Positions 44,190 to 53,401 of a stretch of DNA of 64,000 bases are shown here, one piece after another. Position numbers and translations under genes: made by a program. Numbering within the stretch: the first letter of the stretch is position 1; every line of letters starts with the position of its first letter. Under the pieces are notes generated by a model that worked only from the letters and a program-made list of their open reading frames with translations, was not told the DNA's origin and made no database searches. The stretch is from RUG14300 sp964391805. Lineage in GTDB: Bacteria > Bacillota > Clostridia > Christensenellales > CAG-1252. The stretch covers positions 124,001 to 188,000 of the forward strand of contig CAYMNK010000002.1 in assembly GCA_964391805.1 (NCBI GenBank). The letters run 5' to 3'.

Positions 44190-44656
44190 ACAAGGATTTA
44201 AGATACTGCTCGGCTGTACCTTGGCAGTAACAATAGGTTTTAGTTATTGTATCATCATTTTATAAAATGGAATAAGATTCCAATGCTATGCATTGCCCTG
44301 TGGGTTCGACTACAGTCTATCGACTTTCGCTCAGAATGACAATATTGGGCGCTTACGCTTACCGTGATACGGATGCAGATACCGACGCAATGCGTCACTG
44401 CTTCGCAGTTCGACTGCGTGTTTCACACTCCGCGCAGTATGACAAATGGTATGTGCGTTAGCGTTCGCAAGATACCAAATTGTTACACAATTTGATTCTC
44501 GCTACGCTCGAATTTCGACTACGCTCAGTATGACGGCGAACTCAAAATGACAAGATTTGTCGCTATCGCTTGCCATTATATGGAATCAGATACCGACGCG
44601 ATGCGTCGCCCTATCGGGTTCGACTACGCTTAGGCTTCGCTCAGTATGACAAAAAT
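44190..44656 (+). repeat. Cluster of three-hairpin dispersed elements (at least three units)
   Basis: Units begin near 44195 (damaged), 44270 and 44378, with another at 44583. Sample hairpins: AATGC-TAT-GCATT, GACGC-AAT-GCGTC, CTGC-TTC-GCAG, GACGC-GAT-GCGTC, CCC-TATC-GGG. This gap of about 950 bp has no gene that I can support; short open frames in it fall inside repeats. Confidence 0.7.
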
Positions 44657-44752
44657 GCAAGCTGTGCTTGCGCGATATGTGTCTGACGACACGCGATATA
44701 GCTTCGCTGCGATATGTGCCTTTGGCACGCGATATGTTGCTTCGCAACGCCG
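44657..44752. repeat. Hairpin array with GCGATAT linkers
   Basis: GCGATAT at 44672, 44693, 44709 and 44729, separated by stems GCAAGC-TGT-GCTTGC, GTGTC-TGAC-GACAC, AGC-TTC-GCT, GTGCC-TTT-GGCAC and GTTGC-TTC-GCAAC. Confidence 0.75.
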
Positions 44753-44795
44753 TGGTTTTTTTAATTGATTTTTTTAACAAAGGAACATATTAATA

Positions 44796-44879
44796 GTGCA
44801 AAATAAAAAGCAAGTGCGAGGACTTGCTTTGGCGGGAGATTACTAATCTCCCCACACACTTGTTATATATTGTTGTCAC
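44796..44879. repeat. GTGCAAAAT element, copy 1 (about 84 bp)
   Basis: Starts GTGCAAAAT, hairpin AAGCAAGT/ACTTGCTT, GGCGG, hairpin GGAGATTA/TAATCTCC, ends ATATTGTTGTCAC. Matches copies at 45860 and 61208. Confidence 0.75.
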
Positions 44880-44920
44880 AATTTGTGAAAGGTTATGCAT
44901 TATGAGATACTTTTTTTATG

Positions 44921-45050
44921 CGGATTAGATACTGCAAGGCTGTGCCTTGCACTGCTTCGCAGTTCGACTACAGACTTCGTCTTGCGCTCAGTATGACGGG
45001 AGGGAAACCAGTATGACAGCGGACGACTCAGTATGACATCTGACGGTATG
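44921..45050 (+). repeat. Three-hairpin dispersed element with tail
   Basis: GATAC, TGCAAGG-CTGTG-CCTTGCA, CTGC-TTC-GCAG, AGAC-TTC-GTCT, CGCTCAGTATGAC, then GGGAAACCAGTATGAC and GCGGACGA. Confidence 0.75.
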
Positions 45051-45053
45051 TGA

Positions 45054-45233
45054 TTATTGGTTTTGACGGGTGCAACAATTATTACCGAATAAATTACCAC
45101 CACTCAATAAAAGTGCTAAGGTCGTGAATATCAATACCGTACTGCCGGTATCGTTGATTCCATCCGCTCCTGTAAAACTGAACACCAACAAGAGTATTAA
45201 AATAAATAGGATATTGCCATTATTAGTAAACAT
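45054..45233 (-). CDS. Small hydrophobic protein (59 aa)
   Basis: The ATG at 45233 (MFTNNGNILFIL) follows GGGGG at 6 nt, the same start context used by the MurI-like and propeller genes. Two hydrophobic helices (about 7-22 and 29-45) and a short Cys-containing tail NCCTRQNQ. No family recognised. It ends inside repeat sequence and is divergent to the ArsR gene. Confidence 0.5.
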   Translation of the reverse strand: MFTNNGNILFILILLLVFSFTGADGINDTGSTVLIFTTLALLLSGGNLFGNNCCTRQNQ

Positions 45234-45293
45234 AAAAACCCCCATATTCGACTTATAATTATTTATTATCCTATGTAAGGTCAAAATAACGCA

Positions 45294-45322
45294 TTGACAT
45301 TAGATTATATGTGTTTTATTCT
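45294..45322 (+). promoter_or_regulatory. Promoter of the ArsR gene, leaderless geometry
   Basis: TTGACA (45294-45299), 17 bp, TATTCT (45317-45322). The predicted +1 is 45329, the G of the GTG start codon. Confidence 0.6.
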
Positions 45323-45328
45323 TAAAAG

Positions 45329-45667
45329 GTGAATACATTTAAACTCAATAAGCATGTCGAAAGCCTAATAACATATTATTTACCCGATAGAGATAAACTC
45401 GAAAAAATGGGATACCTTTTCTATTTATTCTCCGATAAAACACGGCTAAAAATACTATTCGGGTTGTCTATTAGCGAAATGTGTGTAGGTGATATCAGTT
45501 TTACAACGAACCTTAACCGAACTACCGTTTCACATCAGCTGACACTTATGAAAAAGGAAGGTTTGGTAAAATCTCGTAATGAAGGTAAGCTGAAAATATA
45601 TTCAATTAGTAACCATATACTTACCGAAGTGCTTAAATTGGGAGCGGAGTACATTTTACAGTCGTAA
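45329..45667 (+). CDS. ArsR-family winged-helix regulator
   Basis: 112 aa. ArsR pattern: FSDKTRLKILFGL, ISEMCVGDISFTTNLNRTTVSHQLTLMKKEGLVKSRNEGKLKIYSI (recognition helix and wing). The metal-type motif ELCVCDL is here EMCVGDI, with one Cys kept, so the classic As/Cd site is incomplete. No metal transporter is adjacent. The GTG start coincides with the predicted transcription start. Confidence 0.88.
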   Translation: MNTFKLNKHVESLITYYLPDRDKLEKMGYLFYLFSDKTRLKILFGLSISEMCVGDISFTTNLNRTTVSHQLTLMKKEGLVKSRNEGKLKIYSISNHILTEVLKLGAEYILQS

Positions 45668-45737
45668 TTATATGTGTAAAAAGTATAGGCGTTTCGATAA
45701 TCAATTTGTATATGGTTATATTACAAATCTTTATGAA

Positions 45738-45825
45738 TATAAAATTAGATACCGACGCTTCGCGTCGCCCTGTCGGGTTCAACTACGCTTAGTATGACAT
45801 TGATGGGTCGCTGACGCTTGCCTTA
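45738..45825 (+). repeat. Three-hairpin dispersed element, shortened
   Basis: GATACC, GACGC-TTC-GCGTC, CCC-TGTC-GGG, TTCAACTACG, CTTAGTATGAC; the third hairpin is missing. Confidence 0.7.
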
Positions 45826-45859
45826 ATATGGATTTTTTGTAGAAATAATTAGAAAGTAG

Positions 45860-45941
45860 GTGCAAAATAAAAAGCAAGTGCGATGACTTGCTTTGGCGGG
45901 CGCTTACTAAGCGCCCCTACTTTTGTAATATATTATTGTCG
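45860..45941. repeat. GTGCAAAAT element, copy 2
   Basis: GTGCAAAAT, AAGCAAGT/ACTTGCTT hairpin, GGCG, GGGCGCTTA/TAAGCGCCC hairpin, CTAC..., ATATTATTGTCG. Confidence 0.75.
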
Positions 45942-45980
45942 TTTTTTATTAAATAGTGTATGCTATGGAAGATTCTTTAG

Positions 45981-46092
45981 TATGGAATCAGATACCGATG
46001 CCAAAGGCATCGCGGCTACGCCGTTCGACTTCGCTTACGCTACGCTCAGTATGACGGGACGGGAATCAATATGACGGCGTAGTATGATAGGA
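45981..46092 (+). repeat. Three-hairpin dispersed element with tail
   Basis: GATACC, GATGCC-AAA-GGCATC, GGCTACGCC-type hairpin, TTCGACTTCG, CGCTCAGTATGAC, then GGGAATCAATATGAC. Confidence 0.7.
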
Positions 46093-46107
46093 AGGTAATC
46101 TTTTTTA

Positions 46108-48741
46108 CTATTTAAGGACTTCGAGCATTTTGAGTCTTTCGAGTAATTTGTCGAGTTTTTCTTTGTTTGCGGAAAGTTTACTCTTTTCGTTATCGACAAG
46201 ATTTTGAGGTGCCCTTGATATAAAGCCTTGATTATTAAGCATCTTCTCGCCTCTCTCGATTTCTTTGAGCATCTTATCCTTTTCAATAGTCAAGCGTGCA
46301 ATTTCTTTTTCGGCATCTACAAGGTCACCTAAAGGAATATAGATACTACCTATTGCCGTAACTGCAGATTGAACGTTTTCGGGTATTTGCTCGTTAGTAA
46401 TGAAATCAATACTCGATACACCTGCAAGTTTCTTGATATAATCTCCGCACTTGGTTACAAACTTTTCGTCTTCGGTTACAAGCATCAATTCAATCTTTTT
46501 AGAGGGAATTAATTTAACATCGGCTCTAATATTACGGATAGTACGAATCAATTCCATAATCTTGGCAAATGCGTTTGCTTCCTTATTGTATGCGAACTTT
46601 TGTACAGGCTTGGGCCAAGCTTCGAGCATAATTGTTTCGCTTCTATTGGGGAGTGATTGATAGATCTTTTCGGTTACAAACGGAATAATAGGATGTAACA
46701 GTTTAAGGATTTTATCAAGAACATATACAAGTACGGTCAAAGTATCGCTCTTTGCCTTAGCGTTTTCGCTGTATAATACGGGTTTAACCAACTCGATATA
46801 CCAGTCGCAGAATTCGCTCCATACAAAATCGTACAAACGATTGGATGCGTTACCGATTTCATACTTCTCTAAATTCTTAGTAACATCGCGAATAACTCCG
46901 TTTAGTCTATTGAGTATCCACTTATCAGCCATGGTTTTCTTAACAGTCATGATGTCGCCTAATTCTACGTTTTCGGCATTCATCAAAACAAATCTCGATG
47001 CATTCCATACCTTATTGATAAAGTTACGACAAGACTCAACCTTGGTGTTAGAAAATCTCGTATCGTTACCCGGAGAAATACCGTAAGCAAGAGCGAATCT
47101 CAATGAGTCGGCTCCGTAGTTGTCGATAATTTCCAAAGGATCGATACCGTTGCCTAACGATTTACTCATCTTACGACCTTTTTCATCACGAACTAAACCG
47201 TGAATAAGAACGTCTTTAAACGGAACTTCGCCCATATGTTCGATTCCCGAGAAAATCATTCTTGCTACCCAGAAGAATATAATGTCGTATGCTGTGATAA
47301 GCACGTTTGTCGGATAGAAATACTCGAGGTCCTCGGTCTTATCGGGCCAACCTAATGTCGAGAACGGCCACAAAGCGGAGGAGAACCAAGTGTCGAGAAC
47401 GTCTTCGTCTTGTTTAAGATGAACGCTACCGCACTTCGGACACTTTTCGGGGGTGGTTTCGGATACAATGGTTTCACCGCATTCGCAGTACCAAGCGGGA
47501 ATTCTATGTCCCCACCAAAGTTGTCTGGAAACACACCAGTCCTTGATATTATTCATCCAGTTATAATATACGCCCGAAAAACGATCGGGAATAAATCTCG
47601 TTTCTTTATTCTTAACTGCTTCGATAGCAGGTTTAGCAAGAGGTTGCATCTTAACGAACCATTGCTGATTTTTACCTAAAATGGTTTCGATAGTGGTATG
47701 ACAACGGTAACATGCGCCTACATTATGGGTGTATGCTTCCTTCTTAACAAGGAAACCGCCCTCTTCGAGCCTCTTTTCAATGAGTTTACGAGCTTCGAAG
47801 CGGTCAAGTCCCGAAAATTCGCCATAGCCCTCTACAACGGTAGCATCGTCATTGAATACGCGAATTTGAGGTAGGTCGTGTCTTAAGCCGACTTCGTAGT
47901 CATTGGGATCGTGTGCAGGTGTAATCTTAACTGCACCGGTACCGAAATCGGTCTCTACATATGCATCCTGAACCAACGGAATTTCTCTATTGACAAGAGG
48001 TAAAATGAGAGTCTTACCGAAAAACTCTTTATATCTATCATCGTTAGGATTGACTGCAACCGCTGTATCGCCTAATAAGGTTTCGGGACGTGTGGTTGCT
48101 ACAATAACTTCACCCGATCCGTCCTTGAAAGGATAGCGAATATGCCATAGGAAGGATGCTTGTTCTTCATATTCGACTTCGGCATCGCTTATCGCCGTAC
48201 CACAACACGGACACCAATTGACAATTCTATTACCTCTGTACATCAAGCCTTTATTGTATAAATGTACGAATACTCTCTTGACTGCCTTGTTACATTTATC
48301 ATCCATAGTAAACGCAAGTCTATCCCAGTCACAAGAGTCACCTAAACACTTTAACTGCTCGATAATTCTATTACCATATTTTTCCTTCCAAGCCCACGCT
48401 CTTTTGAGGAAGCCTTCACGACCTACCGATTCTTTGGTAAGTCCTTCTTTTTTCATAGCTTCTACGATTTTAACCTCGGTAGCAATGCTTGCATGGTCGA
48501 CACCGGGTAGCCATAAAGTAGAATACCCTTGCATCCTCTTAAAACGAACGATGGTATCTTGTATAGTCTCATTGAGTGCATGTCCCATATGTAATTGACC
48601 GGTAATATTGGGTGGCGGAATTACAACGGTAAACGGTTTCTTATTCTTATCCGGTTCCGCATGAAAATACTTGTTATTCTGCCAAAAATCGTAAATCTCT
48701 TTTTCAAAAGATGTCGGTTGATAGGTTTTTTCCATTTCCAT
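46108..48741 (-). CDS. valS: Valyl-tRNA synthetase
   Basis: 877 aa, standard bacterial length. HIGH-type PPPNITGQLHMGHALN near residue 45, KMSKS in GRKMSKSLGNGIDP near 525, and a C-terminal coiled-coil arm (KEIARLTIEKDKMLKEIERGEKML). Charges tRNA-Val with editing in the CP1 insert. The ribosome binding site is GGAG. The promoter is TTGATT-17-TATAAT (48804 to 48776, minus strand). No T-box was found in the leader. Confidence 0.97.
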   Translation of the reverse strand: MEMEKTYQPTSFEKEIYDFWQNNKYFHAEPDKNKKPFTVVIPPPNITGQLHMGHALNETIQDTIVRFKRMQGYSTLWLPGVDHASIATEVKIVEAMKKEGLTKESVGREGFLKRAWAWKEKYGNRIIEQLKCLGDSCDWDRLAFTMDDKCNKAVKRVFVHLYNKGLMYRGNRIVNWCPCCGTAISDAEVEYEEQASFLWHIRYPFKDGSGEVIVATTRPETLLGDTAVAVNPNDDRYKEFFGKTLILPLVNREIPLVQDAYVETDFGTGAVKITPAHDPNDYEVGLRHDLPQIRVFNDDATVVEGYGEFSGLDRFEARKLIEKRLEEGGFLVKKEAYTHNVGACYRCHTTIETILGKNQQWFVKMQPLAKPAIEAVKNKETRFIPDRFSGVYYNWMNNIKDWCVSRQLWWGHRIPAWYCECGETIVSETTPEKCPKCGSVHLKQDEDVLDTWFSSALWPFSTLGWPDKTEDLEYFYPTNVLITAYDIIFFWVARMIFSGIEHMGEVPFKDVLIHGLVRDEKGRKMSKSLGNGIDPLEIIDNYGADSLRFALAYGISPGNDTRFSNTKVESCRNFINKVWNASRFVLMNAENVELGDIMTVKKTMADKWILNRLNGVIRDVTKNLEKYEIGNASNRLYDFVWSEFCDWYIELVKPVLYSENAKAKSDTLTVLVYVLDKILKLLHPIIPFVTEKIYQSLPNRSETIMLEAWPKPVQKFAYNKEANAFAKIMELIRTIRNIRADVKLIPSKKIELMLVTEDEKFVTKCGDYIKKLAGVSSIDFITNEQIPENVQSAVTAIGSIYIPLGDLVDAEKEIARLTIEKDKMLKEIERGEKMLNNQGFISRAPQNLVDNEKSKLSANKEKLDKLLERLKMLEVLK

Positions 48742-48775
48742 AACATATCTCCAAGTAAGTTATCTTTACTAAATT

Positions 48776-48804
48776 ATTATACATAAATATAGCAATCAAA
48801 TCAA
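48776..48804 (-). promoter_or_regulatory. valS promoter
   Basis: Minus strand TTGATT (48799-48804), 17 bp, TATAAT (48776-48781) with TG before the -10. Confidence 0.65.
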
Positions 48805-48952
48805 TTAAAAACACGAAAAAATAACACTGAAAACACGAAAAAGTCTCCAATTTACCAAAACACCTATAAATAATAACCACGATAAAGGTAACTGTAATCA
48901 AAAATAGAGAATAAACTGTATTAATTTCAAAACATAGGAGATCATAAACAAA

Positions 48953-49936
48953 ATGAAAAAATCGGTAGCAATTATGCTATTAATCATATTTACGACGTGT
49001 TGCTTGGTCGCTTTTGTAGGCTGTAAGGCTAAAGGTGATAATGTGATACGTCTCAACGAAGTTACACATTCGGTATTCTATGCACCGCTCTATGTCGCTA
49101 TAAACGAGGGCTTTTTCGAAGCGGAAGGAATTCAAATCGAATTAACCAACGGCGGTGGTGCTGATAAAACCATGACCGCAGTTATTTCTAATCAAGCAGA
49201 TATAGGTTTTTGCGGTCCCGAAGCTGCTATTTATGTATATAACGAGGGGCGTAAGGACTATCCAAAAGTGTTTGCTCAACTGACTACCATGGACGGCTCT
49301 TTTCTAATAGGTAGAACGGACGAAAATTTCGATTGGGCGACATCACTAAAAGGTAAAGAAATCATAGGCGGTCGTAAAGGCGGGGTGCCTGCTATGTCGC
49401 TCGAATATGCACTTAAACAAAACGGTTATACCATAGGTGAAGACGTCTTTATTAATTATGACGTTCAATTCGATCTTATTACCGCGGCATTCGAGGGCGG
49501 TGTGGGCGATTACTGCACCATGTTTGAGCCGTCCGCTTCGCTATACGAGCAAAACGGTAAGGGATATATGCTCGCTTCAATTGGCGTTTCTTCAGGTAAA
49601 ATCCCATATACTTGTTTTACCGCAACTCAAAAATACTTAAACGAAAATAGCGATAAGGTAAAGTCGTTTGTGAACGGACTGAAAAAGGGCGTCGAGTTTG
49701 TAAATACTCATTCCGCATCGGAAATAGCAACCGCCGTTCTACCTTCTTTTACAGGAACCGATTTAGCACTACTTACTAAGGCTGTAGAAAGCTACAAAGA
49801 AATCGGAGCTTATTCTGAAAAATTGTCGATAGACAAAGAAGACTTCGACAGACTGCAAGATATAATCATATCGGCAGGCGTATATTCGGTTAAAGCCGAC
49901 TTCGACAGTATAGTCGATAATTCGTTCGTGAGGTAA
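48953..49936 (+). CDS. ABC importer substrate-binding lipoprotein (NMT1/SsuA-type)
   Basis: 327 aa. Lipoprotein signal with Cys at 24 (FVGC). The mature protein is a type II periplasmic-binding fold of the NMT1/taurine-sulfonate-thiamine-precursor class (LNEVTHSVFYAPLYVAINEGFFEAEGI...ADIGFCGPEAAIYV). It captures the ligand outside the membrane for the ATPase and permease that follow. The ligand is uncertain: sulfonates, nitrate or thiamine pyrimidines are possible. No TPP riboswitch is visible upstream. Confidence 0.85.
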   Translation: MKKSVAIMLLIIFTTCCLVAFVGCKAKGDNVIRLNEVTHSVFYAPLYVAINEGFFEAEGIQIELTNGGGADKTMTAVISNQADIGFCGPEAAIYVYNEGRKDYPKVFAQLTTMDGSFLIGRTDENFDWATSLKGKEIIGGRKGGVPAMSLEYALKQNGYTIGEDVFINYDVQFDLITAAFEGGVGDYCTMFEPSASLYEQNGKGYMLASIGVSSGKIPYTCFTATQKYLNENSDKVKSFVNGLKKGVEFVNTHSASEIATAVLPSFTGTDLALLTKAVESYKEIGAYSEKLSIDKEDFDRLQDIIISAGVYSVKADFDSIVDNSFVR

Positions 49937-49940
49937 CAAA

Positions 49941-50738
49941 ATGGATGAAATATTGAGGTTTGAGAGAGTAAGACTGACTTATCACAGCAAAAACGGTGAA
50001 AACCTTGCGGTTGACGACCTTGATCTCAAGGTATTCAAAGGCGAATTCTTAGGACTTGTCGGTCCGTCCGGTTCGGGGAAAACAACCATTTTATCGATGT
50101 TTGCAGGCATTCTTAAGCCGAGTGCCGGTAAAATAGTTGCCGATTTTGAATTGCGTACCAAGGTCGGTTATATGCTACAAAGAGATCAACTATTTAACTG
50201 GCGTACGGTACTTAAAAACGTGCTACTCGGTCTTGAATTAAGGGGGAAAGTTACCGCATCCGATAAGGAGTATGCTATAGAATTGCTCCAAAAATACGGT
50301 TTGGGGGACGCTATTAACAAGTATCCTTCTCAACTTTCGGGCGGTATGAAACAGCGTGCGGCGCTTATTCGTACCCTTGTACTAAAACCCGAAATCGTGC
50401 TTTTGGACGAACCGTTTTCCGCACTCGATTTCCAAACAAGACTTGCAGTCGGAGAGGATGTCAAGAGAATAATCAAAAACGAAGGACTGACCGCCATACT
50501 TGTTACTCACGATATTTCCGAGGCTATATCCATTGCGGATAGAGTCGCCGTGCTTTCAAAAAAGCCCGCCCATGTGAAAAGTATATTCGACACCACACTT
50601 AACGGCGGTACTATCATCGAAAAAAGAGAATGCTCGGGTTTTTCCGAGCTGTTCACACAAATTTGGAAGGAGTTAGATGTACATGAAGATGAAAACTTGT
50701 TCGATAGAACATCAAAAATATCTAAAAAGGCAACGTAA
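49941..50738 (+). CDS. ABC importer ATPase (SsuB/TauB-type)
   Basis: 265 aa. Walker A GPSGSGKT near 37-44, Q-loop YMLQRDQLFNW, signature LSGGMKQRAALIRTL, Walker B IVLLDEPFSALD, and the switch-loop His (LVTHDISEAIS). It follows the binding protein by 4 nt. The C-terminal tail overlaps the permease by 62 bp. Confidence 0.92.
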   Translation: MDEILRFERVRLTYHSKNGENLAVDDLDLKVFKGEFLGLVGPSGSGKTTILSMFAGILKPSAGKIVADFELRTKVGYMLQRDQLFNWRTVLKNVLLGLELRGKVTASDKEYAIELLQKYGLGDAINKYPSQLSGGMKQRAALIRTLVLKPEIVLLDEPFSALDFQTRLAVGEDVKRIIKNEGLTAILVTHDISEAISIADRVAVLSKKPAHVKSIFDTTLNGGTIIEKRECSGFSELFTQIWKELDVHEDENLFDRTSKISKKAT

Positions 50739-51498
50739 TATCTCTATTATTATTTTGAGCATTCAAATAGGATTGCTTATATTTGCTATCGCTGTTTGGG
50801 AATTATTGGCTCGTTATGAGATTATAGATTCGTTCATTACTTCGAGTCCGTCACGAATTTATATCACTTTCGTTAGTCTCGTAAAAGGTAATGACATATG
50901 GCACCACATTTCCGCCACATTGATAGAAACTATTATCGGATTCGTTTTGTCTACCGTTATAGGCACTGTGATTGCTATTCTATTATGGTTTTCAGAGAGT
51001 TGTCAAAGGGTATTCGAGCCGTATTTAGTAGTGCTTAATTCGTTACCTAAGATTGCGCTCGGTCCTATTATCATCATTTGGGTTGGTGCAGGGCGTGGTG
51101 CGATTATCACAATGACACTTTTGATTACGCTTATTATCACTATTATCAATACGCTTTCGGGCTTTATTTCGGTAGAAAAAGATAAATTGCTACTAATGCA
51201 AACATTGGGTGCAAATAAATTACAAACACTATTTAAGCTTATTATTCCATCGAATATTCCTAATATGATAAGTATACTTAAAGTGAATGTAGGTTTGACT
51301 TGGGTAGGAACGATTATGGGCGAATACCTCGTTTCCAAAGAAGGATTAGGTTATTTGATAGTTTATGGCGGTCAAGTGTTTAACCTAAGCTTGGTAATGT
51401 GTAGTACCGTGATATTGTGTGTATTGGCAGGTTTGATGTATGCAAGCGTTGCTTTGATTGAAAAAATCGTCAAAAAGTTTTATAATTTCGATATATAA
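50677..51498 (+). CDS. ABC importer permease (SsuC/TauC-type)
   Basis: 273 aa. Start at 50677 is backed by AAGGAG five bases upstream, although it lies 62 bp inside the ATPase gene. About six transmembrane helices; the EAA loop is seen as LMQTLGANKLQTLFKLIIPSNIPNM near 170-190. Last gene of the operon, followed by a strong terminator. Confidence 0.9.
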   Translation: MYMKMKTCSIEHQKYLKRQRNISIIILSIQIGLLIFAIAVWELLARYEIIDSFITSSPSRIYITFVSLVKGNDIWHHISATLIETIIGFVLSTVIGTVIAILLWFSESCQRVFEPYLVVLNSLPKIALGPIIIIWVGAGRGAIITMTLLITLIITIINTLSGFISVEKDKLLLMQTLGANKLQTLFKLIIPSNIPNMISILKVNVGLTWVGTIMGEYLVSKEGLGYLIVYGGQVFNLSLVMCSTVILCVLAGLMYASVALIEKIVKKFYNFDI

Positions 51499-51507
51499 AA
51501 ACAAAAA

Positions 51508-51539
51508 ATCTGTTCCTTGCGGGGCAGATCTTTTTTTTT
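51508..51539 (+). terminator. Terminator of the ABC importer operon
   Basis: ATCTGTTCC (51508-51516), loop TTGC, GGGGCAGAT (51521-51529), then nine T. Confidence 0.85.
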
Positions 51540-51585
51540 GAGTGAAAAGTGAAGTTATGGAAGAATGATAGATAGAGAGTCTTAG

Positions 51586-52335
51586 TTAGTTCGGTAAGCA
51601 ATCTCTATCGCAGATGATGATGACATTTGGATGAAGATTAAGTAAGGTTGCGGGGCATGATGTGTCGATATCGCCTTCTAAAACTTTTGTTACAGCTTTT
51701 GTTTTGGAAGAACCCGACGCAAGTAGTATTATTTGTCTTGCCTTAAATATCGATGCCATACCCATAGTAATTGCTTTTTTAGGAACGTCATCCTCACTTT
51801 TAAAAAAGCGTGAGTTGACCGCTATGGTGCTTGGTGTAAGGTCTGTTAGATGGGTATAGGCGTTTAGCGATAAATCGGGCTCATTGAATCCGATATGTCC
51901 GTTGACACCTATGCCGAGAATTTGAATATCGATTCCGCCTAAACGATCGATACGTTCTTCGTATTCTATACATTCTTTAATTGGATCTACAGCTGAACCA
52001 TCGGGCACGAATGTTCTATCGATATCGATATTCACCTTAGAAAAAAGTTGCTCGTTCATAAAATAGCGGTAACTTTGTGGATCGGTAGGACTAATGGGAT
52101 AGTATTCATCCAAATTAACGGTGGTAATTTCGGAAAAATCTATCACTCCGGTTTTATTTCTTTCCGCGAGTATTCTATATGTACCGATTGGCGTGGAACC
52201 TGTAGCAAGTCCTAATACACTATTAGGCCTAAGATGAATTTGTTTCTCTATCAACTCTGCCGATTGGCGTGACAATTCTTCATAATCCTCACAGACGATA
52301 ACTTTCATATTCTTTTTGCATATTTTAACCTTCAT
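51586..52335 (-). CDS. nagB: Glucosamine-6-phosphate deaminase
   Basis: 249 aa from the ATG at 52335, with GGAGGT upstream; the frame opens further up but without a ribosome binding site. Motifs GLATGSTPIGTYRIL, VNLDEYYPISPTDPQSYRYFM and LGIGVNGHIGFNEP are typical of NagB. Converts glucosamine-6-P to fructose-6-P and ammonium. No nagA is adjacent; the nearest genes are the ABC importer and sufBC. No terminator hairpin obvious on its 3' side apart from the importer's. Confidence 0.95.
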   Translation of the reverse strand: MKVKICKKNMKVIVCEDYEELSRQSAELIEKQIHLRPNSVLGLATGSTPIGTYRILAERNKTGVIDFSEITTVNLDEYYPISPTDPQSYRYFMNEQLFSKVNIDIDRTFVPDGSAVDPIKECIEYEERIDRLGGIDIQILGIGVNGHIGFNEPDLSLNAYTHLTDLTPSTIAVNSRFFKSEDDVPKKAITMGMASIFKARQIILLASGSSKTKAVTKVLEGDIDTSCPATLLNLHPNVIIICDRDCLPN

Positions 52336-52438
52336 AATGACCTCCGTAAAATAGTTGTTTTTTCTCTCTCGGTATGAAATCGATACAACCATTATGACAA
52401 ATTATTATATGCGTGAGGTTACTATTTTGTGATACGTA

Positions 52439-52473
52439 CAAAAAAAGCGCCGACTATGCTGTGATAATCGGCG
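52439..52473 (-). terminator. Terminator of the sufC-sufB operon
   Basis: Minus strand: CGCCGA (52468-52473) and TCGGCG (52448-52453) with CTTTTTTT after; the loop is about 14 nt. Confidence 0.8.
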
Positions 52474-52486
52474 ATTAGTTTATTGT

Positions 52487-53401
52487 TTATTTTAAAAATC
52501 CTTTGAGAATCAGTTCTTCCGCTTCCTCCGAAGTCAAGCCGAGCGTTTCGAGCTTCAATAGTTGATCTCCTGCTATCTTACCGATTGCAGCCTCGTGTAC
52601 AAGCATTGAATCGGTGGATTGTGCATCTATTGCGGGCACAGACTTAATCTTAGCGTTATCCATGATAATCGAGTCGCATTGAACGTGTCCGAAGCATTCG
52701 TTTAGGCCCGTCATACACGGATAAAATACTTGAACGGAATCATCCTTAGCAATGGATCTCGATACAATTCTTGCCTTCGAGTCCTTACCTTTGAGGTATA
52801 CGTTCATTCTCGATTCAGCTCTTTGGTTGCCATGCGTGAACAGTTTTTCGGTAATTGTTACTTCGGACTTGGCTTTACAATGTATCTCGGTATCTCTTAA
52901 AGTAGAATCGATCCCTTTTATTTGATCGGTCTGCATTTCAAGTTTAGCACCCTCCTCAAGATATACAAGCGTTTTAGGATTCATAATTCTTCCGCCTATA
53001 CCCGAGCCTTGACCGTAATGCTTTTCTACATACTTGAGCTTGGAACCTTTACCGATATAAAAAGTGTGCGATCCGTCGTGACGGCTGTCAAGATTACCGC
53101 AATTATCGATACCGCAACCTGCTACTATCAATATATCACAATTCTCGCCGATATGAAATTCGTTGACCACGTGTTCCTGTAATCCGCTTTGAGATATAAT
53201 AACCGGGATATGCACGCTTTCTCTTATGGTATTGGGCTTGACTGTAATTATTAGACCGCCTTGTTCACTTGACGATATTTCTATATTTTCTGTGCTGTTA
53301 CGTCCGACACTTGCTCCGTTACTACGAATATTGTACGCACCTAATGGTATTTCGTGTAAATCGGCAACCTGTTGTAATAATTCCGCATCTATTTTATTCA
53401 C
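52487..53401 (-). CDS. SufB/SufD-type Fe-S cluster assembly scaffold
   Basis: 304 aa, much shorter than Bacillus SufB (465) or SufD (about 437), and the only SufB/D-type gene here. The beta-helix core (HDGSHTFYIGKGSKLKYVEKHYGQGSG..., DSKARIVSRSIAKDD, GHVQCDSIIMDNAKIKSVPAIDA, HEAAIGKIAGDQLLKL) is intact, with the conserved His-Glu near HEAAIG. Together with SufC this is the two-gene (SmsCB-like) arrangement known from anaerobes and archaea. Overlaps sufC by 8 bp. Confidence 0.9.
   Translation of the reverse strand: MNKIDAELLQQVADLHEIPLGAYNIRSNGASVGRNSTENIEISSSEQGGLIITVKPNTIRESVHIPVIISQSGLQEHVVNEFHIGENCDILIVAGCGIDNCGNLDSRHDGSHTFYIGKGSKLKYVEKHYGQGSGIGGRIMNPKTLVYLEEGAKLEMQTDQIKGIDSTLRDTEIHCKAKSEVTITEKLFTHGNQRAESRMNVYLKGKDSKARIVSRSIAKDDSVQVFYPCMTGLNECFGHVQCDSIIMDNAKIKSVPAIDAQSTDSMLVHEAAIGKIAGDQLLKLETLGLTSEEAEELILKGFLK

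Noticed and set aside
44296..44325. tRNA-like T-arm words (GGTTCGACTAC) in many repeat copies
   Set aside because: GGTTCGA mimics a tRNA T-loop, but no acceptor stem, D-arm or anticodon arm can be built around any copy; it is part of the dispersed element.
44657..44752. Possible CRISPR array
   Set aside because: The constant word is only 7 bp, the spacers are short hairpins of unequal length, and no cas gene is present.
44586..44780. Small minus-strand frame in the repeat region, and similar ones at 46035-46286, 59103-59306 and 60887-61111
   Set aside because: They are translations of repeat DNA or antisense to real genes, without ribosome binding sites.
45054..45284. Longer version of the small hydrophobic protein (76 aa)
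   Set aside because: The extra N-terminal residues lack a ribosome binding site; GGGGG lies directly before the ATG at 45233.
48742..48952. TPP riboswitch in front of the NMT1-type importer
   Set aside because: No CTGAGA-type or other thi-box core sequence is present in the 210-bp region.
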